Source of the DNA: Podochytrium sp. JEL0797
Taxonomy: Eukaryota > Chytridiomycota > Chytridiomycetes > Chytridiales > Chytriomycetaceae
Direction of reading: 5' to 3'
Length of the DNA stretch: 14,882 bases
Assembly: GCA_027596195.1 (NCBI GenBank)
Contig: JADGJG010000640.1
Span: 1 to 14,882, forward strand
In this document: piece after piece, positions 1-7,539 of the stretch
Position numbering within the stretch: position 1 is the first letter of the stretch
Layout: each line of letters begins with the position of its first letter
Position numbers and translations under genes: made by a program
Notes under the pieces: generated by a model
The model's input: the letters and a program-made list of their open reading frames with translations, nothing else
Database searches by the model: none
Told to the model about the DNA's origin: nothing

Positions 1-37
1 GGGTTGGTCAGGGTTGATGAGGGTTATCAGGGTTACG
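1..37. repeat. Degenerate GGGTT-phased repeat at window edge
   Basis: Four GGGTT units start at positions 1, 11, 21 and 30, about 9-10 bases apart and separated by variable TNA-like spacers. This is seen directly. It is not a true telomere array, because the unit is longer than 6 bases and the spacers vary. It may be the end of a degenerate minisatellite that continues to the left of the window. Confidence 0.35.
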
Positions 38-299
38 GCGATTTTCGATCCCTGGGCTTGTCAGGTCGTTCACCAGTAGGTCGCTCTAAAAATAAACCCG
101 GAGATTGTGGGACACCGGATGCATGAAGTGCAGACGATACGGGCCTTGGTAATAGCGGCATTCGGCTGCAGAATCACCCTCCAAGCCCTCGTATGCATCA
201 CAACGCGTCGATTCTGCTTCACCCTTAAAAGTTATTATATATAATAAATTGTTTAAATTTTTCTCTTTTCTCTGCCTTCTTTCCTAAAAATATTGGTGC
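38..299. other. Non-coding stretch without a recognisable gene
   Basis: No convincing coding frame or RNA gene is seen. An AT-rich perfect 16-base palindrome lies at 232-247 (TTATTATATATAATAA), followed by a pyrimidine-rich stretch. From about 255 onwards the bases begin to resemble the last intron of the MFS genes further right, so the right boundary with the relic copy is soft. Confidence 0.4.
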
Positions 300-655
300 C
301 TCATTTACAAAAACCGCAACTAAAAATACATCTATTTGAAACACAGAGCCTGAACGCCCAACTCATGTCCTCGGTTCCTTATTACGTGCATCGCTGTCGC
401 GGCCGTCTATTCTGCCGTCCCCATCCACTACACGTGGATGCTGAACAACATGAAGGGACAAACCATGTCAGCGGTTGGGATTGCCATTATGGTTGGGTTC
501 AGAAACTTGGGTGGAGTGATTGGGCCGCAGGTGTTTCAGCCTCATGACGCGGCTTCAGTGTATCACGATCAAACTTTGATCAAGTTTGCGTTTCCGTGTT
601 GAGTGCTTGTGTGGACGGTGGCGTTGCGGTTTGTGTTGGTGAGGGATTAGAATTT
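300..655 (+). pseudogene. Relic of a third MFS permease copy (last exon only)
   Basis: Positions 342-655 align with exon 6 of the two intact MFS genes to the right, and about 300-341 resembles the end of their last intron, with the acceptor CACAG at 337-341 preserved. Compared with 2343-2885, about 158 bases (2385-2542 of the intact copy) are missing at position 388/389, with a TG microhomology. 158 is not a multiple of three, so the frame breaks. Further on, a conserved Trp codon (TGG) has become TGA at 599-601. Similarity fades after about 650; a weak match to the acidic C-terminal tail may reach about 735. No homologue of exons 1-5 is seen to the left, so this is a truncated 3' remnant and not a functional gene. 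Confidence 0.8.
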
Positions 656-867
656 GATGCCTCGGCTCGCGGTCTACAAACCAATCAGAAAAATGGATGA
701 GGGGGAGTTCTGGTGGAGAGTTGGGGATTAGACAGGATTTAGTGGTTCATGAGGCGGGATTTTTAATGGCTAGCCAGCCCACAGGAGGCCAAAAAAAACA
801 GCCACTCGGATCTCCACGATCCTGAATTTTTCCTTGATCCATGGTGGCACGGCGTCAATGAGACCCC
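656..867. other. Spacer between MFS relic and first tandem unit
   Basis: No gene is supported here. The first part may hold very diverged C-terminal tail sequence of the relic MFS copy. Homology with the region upstream of the second MFS gene begins only at about 868, with a CTTCTCTTGCC block. Confidence 0.4.
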
Positions 868-987
868 CTTCTCTTGCCCTCCTCTCCTTCTGTTGTCGAC
901 CTGTCTGATCCGTGATCCATTTTCGAAGCGAGAGACGGCCGAGTTGGGGGAGAGAGAGCGATTATGAGATTTTTGTTCCGGAGAGAG

Positions 988-1099
988 ATTGGTGACGCCT
1001 CACGCACCGCCCAAGCATTGCCGCCCCGACGGATCCATTCCCGTGTGGCACCGCTGAGTGATCAGCGGCTGTGAGTCACGACCTCCCGAGGGTATAAGG
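988..1099 (+). promoter_or_regulatory. Core promoter of left MFS gene: CCAAT, dyad, Gcn4-like site, TATA
   Basis: Seen in order: an inverted CCAAT box (ATTGG, 988-992); a perfect 7-base inverted repeat CCGCTGA-GTGA-TCAGCGG (1051-1068) with outward CCG...CGG ends, as some Zn2Cys6 factors recognise; TGAGTCA (1072-1078), the consensus of Gcn4/CPC1/AP-1 bZIP factors; and TATAAGG (1093-1099), about 66 bases before the start codon. ATTGG, the bZIP site and TATA are all kept in the right copy despite divergence around them, which supports function. The dyad is not kept. Binding by any specific factor is inference. Confidence 0.55.
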
Positions 1100-1164
1100 C
1101 GCAGCGCGTCGCGCCCACAACAAAATCTCTTCTCCAAAACCTCCTCCCCCCAATTCCCTCCAAC

Positions 1165-2885
1165 ATGGATCCGACCACCACCCAAGCAGCCGAAGCGGCA
1201 CTCCTGCGCAAGTTGGATTGGCGCTTGATTCCTTTCTTGTCGTGGCTTTACCTCGTGTGCTTCCTTGACCGCGCCAACATTGGTAACTTTGTGTGTTTGG
1301 TGTTTGTCAACCACCCAATCCTCAACCGCAGATTAGGAAATGCTCGTGTCGTCGGACTAAACACAACGACCGGGTTGGGTGACATGGAGAGGGACTTGGG
1401 TATGACGAGCCCGAGCGAATACAATTGGGCCCTCTCTGCTTTCTTCATCGGTTTGTGTTGTTGATGCTTGGAGTCAAGGAATTAAATTGGATGACTGACC
1501 ATGCGCACGTTTGCTCCAAACAGGATACATCCTCTGTGAAGTGCCTTCCAACATCTTGCTCAAGATGACGAGTCCACGAATTTGGGTGCGTGATTGTCGC
1601 CCAGTGTCTTGTTTTCTCCCCTCAAAATTTTATTAATCTCCACATAGATCGCTAGAATCGCTCTCACCTGGGGAATTTGTGCTTTAGCCATGTCATTTGT
1701 TCAAAACTTTGCTGGGTTGATGGCCGTTCGTGTTTTGCTTGGGATTTTTGAAGCCGGGTGAGTTGGAGTGTGTCCTCAACGTGCTCTTTCTCTTACACAT
1801 TTCTCCATTACGAAGATTCTTCCCCGGTATCCTCTACTACCTCTCTTACTGGTACAAGCCGCAAGAACTCGCCTGGAGAGTCGGCATCTTCTTTTCCGCC
1901 GCGTCCGCCGCTGGAGCCTTTGGTGGAGTGATTGCTTACTTTCTCGCACAAGTCCAAGCCGGATTCTTTTCAGGATGGCGTGCCATCTTCTTTTTCGAGG
2001 GTGTCCCCGCTGTCCTCAACTCGGTCCTCGTGTACTTTTTCTTGCCCAACCACCCTCAAACGGCATCGTTCTTGACGGAGGAGGAGAGGACCATGGCTGT
2101 GGATCGGTTGGCCAAGCATGGAATTGACGCGACCGAGACGCACTTTGACAAAAAGCAGTTCTTCGAAACAGTGACGGACGTCAAGGTGGTTTTGTATGCG
2201 TTCACGTATTTGGGGATTTTGGTGCCCACGTATGGGTTCACATTTTATCTGCCGTCTTTGTTGAAGATGCTTGGATACACGGTATGTTTCCTTTGAATTA
2301 TTACGGAAATTGGAACTAAAGAAACATGTCTGTCAAATCCAGAGCCTGAGCGCCCAACTCATGTCCTCGGTTCCTTATTGCGTGGCTTGCGTGGTTGTCG
2401 TGATCCTCACTTACACTTCCGACAAGTTCCAAGACCGCTCCTTCCACCTCGTCTCCCTCCTCACCGTCCAAATCGTCGCGTTCCTCGCGCTCGCTCAATA
2501 CCGCGGCGAAAACAAGCAGCAAGTCCTCTTTGGAGTGCTCTGCATCGCTGTCGCGGCCGTCTATTCTGCCGTCCCCATCCACTGCACGTGGATGCTGAAC
2601 AACATGAAGGGACAAACCAAGTCAGCGGTTGGGATTGCCATTATGGTTGGGTTTGGAAACTTGGGTGGAGTCATTGGGCCGCAGGTGTTTCAGCCTTCTG
2701 ACGCGGCGTCGTTGTATCACAACGGATCTTTGATCATGGTTGGGTTTTCGTGTTGGGCGCTTGTTTGGACGGTGGCGTTGCGGTTTGTGTTGGTGAGAGA
2801 GAAGCGGTTGATGGATAAAAAGAAGGCTGAGAAGAATCAGGTGGATACGGAAGAGGAGGAGGAGTGGGGTGGGATTCAGTTGTAA
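1165..2885 (+). CDS. MFS permease, Dal5-type anion:cation symporter family (left copy)
   Basis: A 12-helix plasma-membrane transporter of the fungal allantoate/nicotinate/vitamin permease group (ACS family of MFS); the substrate cannot be read from sequence. Exons: 1165-1282, 1337-1450, 1524-1585, 1648-1757, 1816-2281, 2343-2885, giving 470 aa, a normal length for the family. Diagnostic features: RKLDWRLIPFL before TM1, LDRANIGNAR at residues 34-43 (made only when intron 1 ends at ATTAG, not at the CAG five bases earlier), YILCEVPSN at the end of TM2, GIFEAGFFPG and YWYKP in the TM4 area, then a cytosolic loop and six more helices. It ends in a Lys-rich and then Glu-rich tail. The start was chosen by family alignment and a matching ATG in the sister copy. 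About 18 residues differ from the right copy. All six exons are open, so it is probably functional. An ammonium- or amino-acid-responsive role is only suggested by the Gcn4-like site upstream. Confidence 0.92.
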
Positions 2886-2924
2886 AAATTATTGTCGGTT
2901 GCCTCATTTTTTTAAGTTGAGTAA

Positions 2925-2930
2925 AATAAA
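2925..2930 (+). terminator. Poly(A) signal AATAAA of left MFS gene
   Basis: AATAAA lies 40 bases after the stop codon, in a block identical to the 3' flank of the right copy. Confidence 0.6.
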
Positions 2931-2941
2931 GAATCAGAACT

Positions 2942-2990
2942 TTATTGAGCGCGGTATTTCATGCCTTGTTTCATCATTTCTTGCGTCGAA
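2942..2990 (-). pseudogene. 3'-end scrap of the SANBR-like gene carried by the duplication
   Basis: Read on the minus strand, this segment repeats the last 14 or so codons and the TAA stop of the SANBR-like gene (true copy 5493-5541), with one obvious substitution in the codons before ATG-AAA-TAC-CGC. The match breaks off near 2984-2990, and no further part of that gene follows. It marks the right end of the duplicated unit and shows that the unit was copied from the locus next to the intact SANBR-like gene. Confidence 0.8.
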
Positions 2991-3064
2991 CCTTCTCCAC
3001 CCTCTACTATATTGAGAATCCTTTCCATTTTTCTTCCAAACCGAACACCTAACAAACGACCACA

Positions 3065-3243
3065 ATGGCCTCCGAAACCATTTTCTTCCATGGTGAAACT
3101 AACACCCGGCGGTTTTCCCATTCCCTGAATCTTTAGAGGGCTTCAGTTCCAAACTCAGATTTCTGGATGAGCCTCCGAGAATGAGAGATGTGCCTTTAGA
3201 AAATGGAAGAGTTATTATTCCCAGTATTACTCCACCTTTTTGA
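3065..3243 (+). pseudogene. Possible 5' remnant of an unknown gene, or a small ORF
   Basis: An ATG in good context (CACAATGG) follows a pyrimidine-rich, gene-leader-like stretch. The direct frame stops after 23 codons (MASETIFFHGETNT...). A possible 44-base intron (GTGAAA at 3093 to TTTAG at 3136) would join the start to a second open frame (EGFSSKLRFLDEPPRMRDV...) that ends with TGA at 3241-3243, giving 44 residues. However, its only CTAAC lies too close to the donor to serve as a normal branch site, so a frameshifted gene fragment is equally possible. I do not recognise the protein. Codon usage looks gene-like, but the support is thin. Confidence 0.25.
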
Positions 3244-3406
3244 TATCACGACCCTTTTGGGAGGTAATTTTTCTCCAAACATGCCGCGGATCAGCGAAAT
3301 CCAGAGCGAAATCACAGCCACCGAGTGTCTGACGAGTGTCTGACCCAACCCAAGATTTTTTCTCCATCAAGGAAATGGGGACGAAGACCAGAATAAGGTC
3401 GACCAC
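3244..3406. other. Spacer before second tandem unit, with an 11-base direct repeat
   Basis: No gene is supported. CGAGTGTCTGA occurs twice head to tail at 3322-3332 and 3333-3343. Homology with the left unit starts at about 3407. Confidence 0.4.
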
Positions 3407-3519
3407 TTCTCTTGCCTTCTTTTTGTGTTATCTATAATGCTTAACCATGATCCACTATCTACAAGAGAGACGAGTGAGACGGGAGAGAAGAGATTGCGGG
3501 AGATTTGATCCGAAGAGAG

Positions 3520-3615
3520 ATTGGTGAGGCCTCAATCACTGCCCAAGCACTGCCGCCCCGACGGTGTGGCACCTTTGATCGGTAGCTGTGACTCACATCT
3601 CAAGAGGGTATAAAG
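3520..3615 (+). promoter_or_regulatory. Core promoter of right MFS gene: CCAAT, Gcn4-like site, TATA
   Basis: Inverted CCAAT (ATTGG, 3520-3524), TGACTCA (3589-3595) and TATAAAG (3609-3615) lie in the same order and nearly the same spacing as in the left copy. The bZIP site differs from the left copy only at its central base (C here, G there); both forms fit the Gcn4/AP-1 consensus TGA(C/G)TCA. The CCG...CGG dyad of the left copy is absent. A single AGATAA (GATA-type) site on the minus strand at 3429-3434 has no equivalent in the left copy. Confidence 0.55.
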
Positions 3616-3681
3616 AGCAACGCGTCGCGCCCACAACAAAAATCTCTTCTCCAAAACCTCCTTCCCGCAATTCCCCCCAAC

Positions 3682-5435
3682 ATGGATCCCACCACCAACA
3701 AAGCAGCCGAAGCGGCACTCGTTCGCAAGTTGGATTGGCGCTTGATTCCTTTCTTGTCGTGGCTTTACCTCATTTGCTTCCTTGATCGTGCCAACATTGG
3801 TAACTTTGTGTTTTGGTGTCGACCCACCGCCCTCTCGCGTTCTGAACCGCAGATTAGGAAATGCTCGTGTCGTCGGGCTAAACACAACGACCGGGTTGGG
3901 AGACATGGAGAGGGACTTGGGTATGACGAGCCGCAGCGAATACAATTGGGCCCTCTCTGCATTCTTCATCGGTTTGTGTTGCTCTTGCTTGACGAAGGAT
4001 TAATTGTATGACTGACCATGCGCGCGCTTGCTCCAAACCATACACCCTTGCTCCAAACAGGATACATCATCTGTGAAGTGCCTTCCAACATCCTGCTCAA
4101 GATGACGAGTCCACGAGTTTGGGTACGTGATTGTCGCCGAGTCCCTGTTTGCGTATCTTTTTGTTCCCCTAAAAATTCATTTAATCTATTTTCGTAGATT
4201 GCCAGAATCTGTCTCACCTGGGGAATCTGTGCTGTATGCATGTCGTTTGTTCAAAACTTTGCTGGGTTGGTTGCAGTTCGTGTTTTGCTTGGAATTTTTG
4301 AAGCCGGGTAAGCTGGTTATATCCTCAAGGTTCTTTCGCTTACACCTTTCTCCATAACGAAGATTCTTCCCTGGTATGCTCTACTACCTCTCTTACTGGT
4401 ACAAGCCGCAAGAACTCGCCTGGAGAGTCGGCATCTTCTTTTCCGCCGCATCCGCCGCTGGAGCCTTTGGTGGAGTGATTGCTTACTTTCTCGCGCAAGT
4501 CCAAGCCGGATTCTTTTCAGGATGGCGCGCCATCTTCTTTTTCGAGGGCGTCCCTGCTGTCCTCAGCTCCGCCCTCGTGTACTTTTTTTTGCCCAACCAC
4601 CCTCAAACGGCATCGTTCTTGACGGAGGAGGAGAGGACCATGGCTGTGGATCGGTTGGCCAAGCATGGAATTGACGCGACCGAGACGCACTTTGACAAAA
4701 AGCAATTCTTCGAAACAGTGACTGACGTCAAGGTGGTTTTGTATGCGTTCACGTATTTGGGTATTTTGGTGCCCACGTATGGGTTCACATTTTATCTGCC
4801 ATCATTATTGAAATTGCTTGGATACACGGTAAAATCTTTCCTTTGAATTATTACGGAAATTGGAACTAAAGAAACATGTCTGTCAAATCCAGAGCCTCAA
4901 CGCCCAACTCATGTCCTCGGTTCCTTATTGCGTGGCTTGCGTGGTTGTCGTGATCCTCACTTACACTTCCGACAAGTTCCAAGACCGCTCCTTCCACCTC
5001 GTCTCTCTCCTCACCGTCCAAATCGTCGCGTTCCTCGCGCTCGCTCAATACCGCGGCGAAAACAAGCAGCAAGTCCTCTTTGGAGTGCTCTGCATCGCTG
5101 TCGCGGCCGTCTATTCTGCCGTCCCCATCCACTGCACGTGGATGCTGAACAACATGAAGGGACAAACCAAGTCAGCGGTTGGGATTGCCATTATGGTTGG
5201 GTTTGGAAACTTGGGTGGAGTCATTGGGCCGCAGGTGTTTCAGCCTTCTGACGCGGCGTCGTTGTATCACAACGGATCTTTGATCATGGTTGGGTTTTCG
5301 TGTTGGGCGCTTGTGTGGACGGTGGCGTTGCGGTTTGTGTTGGTGAGAGAGAAGCGTTTGATGGATAAAAAGAAGGCTGAGAAGAATCAGGTGGAGACGG
5401 AAGAGGAGGAAGAGTTGGGTGGGATTCAGTTGTAA
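3682..5435 (+). CDS. MFS permease, Dal5-type anion:cation symporter family (right copy)
   Basis: Tandem paralogue of the permease at 1165-2885, same family and topology. Exons: 3682-3799, 3858-3971, 4061-4122, 4198-4307, 4363-4828, 4893-5435; each exon has the same length as its counterpart and the product is again 470 aa. Differences from the left copy are mostly conservative and concentrated in exons 1-5 (for example S-R-S-E-Y for S-P-S-E-Y before TM2, R-I-C-L for R-I-A-L in TM3, S-S-A-L for N-S-V-L in the TM6 region). Exon 6 differs at only about 8 of 543 bases. Intron 2 (3972-4060) is longer here because a 12-base block with the acceptor is duplicated. Intron 5 has a weaker donor (GTAAAA against GTATGT). 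The gene converges on the SANBR-like gene, with 3' ends about 60 bases apart. Substrate unknown. Confidence 0.92.
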
Positions 5436-5475
5436 ATAGTTTTCGTCGTTTGCCTCATTTTTTTAAGTTGAGTAA

Positions 5476-5497
5476 AATAAAGAATCAGAACTTTATT
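5476..5497. terminator. Interleaved convergent poly(A) signals
   Basis: AATAAA on + (5476-5481) serves the right MFS gene. AATAAA on - (5492-5497) overlaps the TAA stop of the SANBR-like gene (CAATAAAG). The two hexamers are 10 bases apart, so the + strand transcript is expected to run into the minus gene's last codons. Confidence 0.55.
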
Positions 5498-7539
5498 GAG
5501 CGCGGTATTTCATGCATTGTTTCATCATTTCTTGCATTCGAAGCGCGTCTGCATAGTAAAATTCGTATGAATAATTCGCGTGAATAATTTTTGTTTTCCA
5601 GCAGTCGTTACCTTCTTCTCGTTGGAGATAGATAACTAAATTTGCAGGCACGACTTTAATAGCGGTGTTTTCTAGATTATCTGCAGAAATGGAATCATGA
5701 AAGCCAACGGGGTAGACTGCCGTTGTCTTGCGATTGGTCAAAATTTTATCAGAGGAATGGTTCTAAGTCGAGAGAATGCACACTTGTTAAAAATCAAATG
5801 GATCAGCTCTCGTTTTACATTTTCCTTCCAAGCTCCCAGAATACGAAAACATCGTGCATTGTTGATTTGGTGGACTGTTTTGGACGCATTTGTCATGTCC
5901 GGATTCGATAAATCTCGATCCGGTGATGCCACAATTCGTTCGATATTCGATTCAAATAAGCTGAATATGTATGACTGTTTGAATTCTTCGTCAAAAGTGT
6001 GATGAGTCAAGGTACACCCCTGTTTGGGCTCCGCGTTTCAGTTTTCGACTTGAAGTAAAAAAAAAAAACACCAACCTTTGAAGCCTGGAACGGATTAAAT
6101 CGAAATATAGCTTCTCCACAGCACAAGAATTTTCCTCTCTGAACGTCCACACCCGTTTCCTCGGATGCTTGAGGATAAACCACGTCTTCCAAATGGCGAC
6201 GACACCGTGCATATTCAGCCAGAGAGAATTTCTGGCCGCAGGTTGTGCAAGTAGAATGGTAAATTAGACCCCAAACTCGCCACAAGACCCCTTTCCAATC
6301 GATTCCGTTACTCAATAATTCGGCGATCCATTTGTTTATGCTGAAGCTTTCATCTCTTTCGTGGACTGAGGTGACACCGCCCCTGAAATCAACCAGCACA
6401 ACTCCCTCACTGCAAATGAGACTCGATTCCTTATGTTTTGGATACACAATGTTGCAGTGTTTGCATTTCCGAAACACGATGGGCGTTTCGGGAACTTGCT
6501 TGAACGAGTCGTCCATCGGCTTCACAACTTGAGAAGGGGGGGAGACGTAGTGAATCTTTGAGGTTTGAACTGTTTTTGTGACTGGTTGCATCGTTGCGAG
6601 AGGGTGGGAAATGATTTCCGCGACTTTGTGCATGTGGAGCTTGCTGGTCAGTTTGTCTTTTGGGTCAACGATTTCGTTCAGTTCCACTATGGAGAAGAGC
6701 TTTGAAAGACTATTCGAAAGCGAAGATAACTTAGCCCATAAACTGAATTTCTATTTAGGCGTGAACTACCGGGATACGAGGGACTTTTCGATGCAAGTCA
6801 TATCAATTGGTACTCGAATAATATCATTAATATGGTCGCGAATGTATTCCAAGCATATCTCTTGCAATGAAGCCATTTGAAGAAAATTCGAACTGATTAG
6901 AATGCTCACAACCGATCTCGGCTCTAGAATTCGACGTGTCAATGAGAAATGCACTTTCACAGAAAAGAATTACCAAGCGCTGGGCGCTGACGCGTGATGA
7001 ACATCATTAACCATTCAAACACTTCAATGTCGCAATGCACATCGATATCCATTTGGTTTGAAGAAGTCGGTTTGTCGGCAAGATACGAAAAGAATTTCAT
7101 CTCACGCAACAGGAGATACTGCTTGCAATAAAAGTCTCTCTTTGCTATGGGAGGTCAGTAAAAGATCCAAAGCTAATTAATATACTGCACGAACCGTTTC
7201 GGTTCTCATCAAACACGTGGATAATAATATCCTGCTTTGAATCCGAGTTTGTCAGTTGGGCCCGCTTGGAAGCCGGCTCCGTCGCATTGACAGATACATG
7301 TCTGTTTGATTCTTGAGTCAAAGGTGAAGATATTGAGAGTGCAGATGATGCCCTTTGCGAAATGGAAAGGCGGGGGGAATCTGTCAGCGCGTCAACGTCA
7401 ATTTCGAGGATCTGGGTTGTGAAAGCAAATACGCACCGGATCGACAATATATTGGGGCTGGTTTTCCTTCAGGAGCTAAAACCAGTGGTGTGTGCGCGTC
7501 TGTTGATGATTGGGGGCGTCGAGCAGCGCGCGGCTTCAT
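5493..7539 (-). CDS. SANBR: SANBR/KIAA1841-like BTB protein with Cys clusters
   Basis: Supported exons on the minus strand: 7411-7195, 7144-6974, 6923-6770, 6709-6076, 6019-5819, 5762-5493 (548 aa). All introns are 50-60 nt and keep frame. The BTB domain starts at IIIHVFDENRN and runs through HCDIEVFEWLMMFI and LEPRSVVSILISSNFLQM; this last block matches animal SANBR closely as I remember it. Next come LSKLFSIVELNEIVDPKDKL, a CKHC cluster, a segment ending LWRVWGLIYHSTCTTCGQKF, CRRH, and CCGEAIFRFNPFQASKGC. These Cys/His residues also recur in the animal family, where SANBR is a BTB/SANT regulator of class-switch recombination; that role cannot apply to a fungus. The C-terminal 150 residues are not recognised. 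The 5' end is uncertain: a tentative first exon 7539-7483 (ATG AAG CCG..., 19 codons) joins through a poor donor (GTTTTA) to the acceptor at 7412. No SANT domain was found. Confidence 0.75.

Larger units (their letters stand above)
868..2990 (+). repeat. Left tandem duplication unit (MFS gene plus flanks)
   Basis: This segment is repeated at about 3407-5540. It includes about 300 bases of promoter, the whole MFS gene, its 3' flank and the last codons of the minus-strand neighbour. Promoter and introns 1-4 have diverged clearly, while intron 5, exon 6 and the 3' flank are nearly identical to the right unit. Confidence 0.85.
3407..5540 (+). repeat. Right tandem duplication unit (MFS gene plus flanks)
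   Basis: Counterpart of about 868-2990. Its right end overlaps the genuine 3' end of the SANBR-like gene, so this unit is at the ancestral position. Confidence 0.85.

Noticed and set aside
1..37. True telomere
   Set aside because: Unit length and spacer vary, and only four units are present.
2316..2615. Open frame on minus opposite MFS exon 6 (twin at 4866-5165)
   Set aside because: It is the antisense shadow of a high-GC coding exon, duplicated with it; no start context or family match.
6710..6769. Shorter 27-nt intron (to CAG after 6769) in the SANBR-like gene
   Set aside because: Too short for splicing; ending at GAATAG (6710) gives a 60-nt intron and the reading VSR-LSKLF that matches the family.
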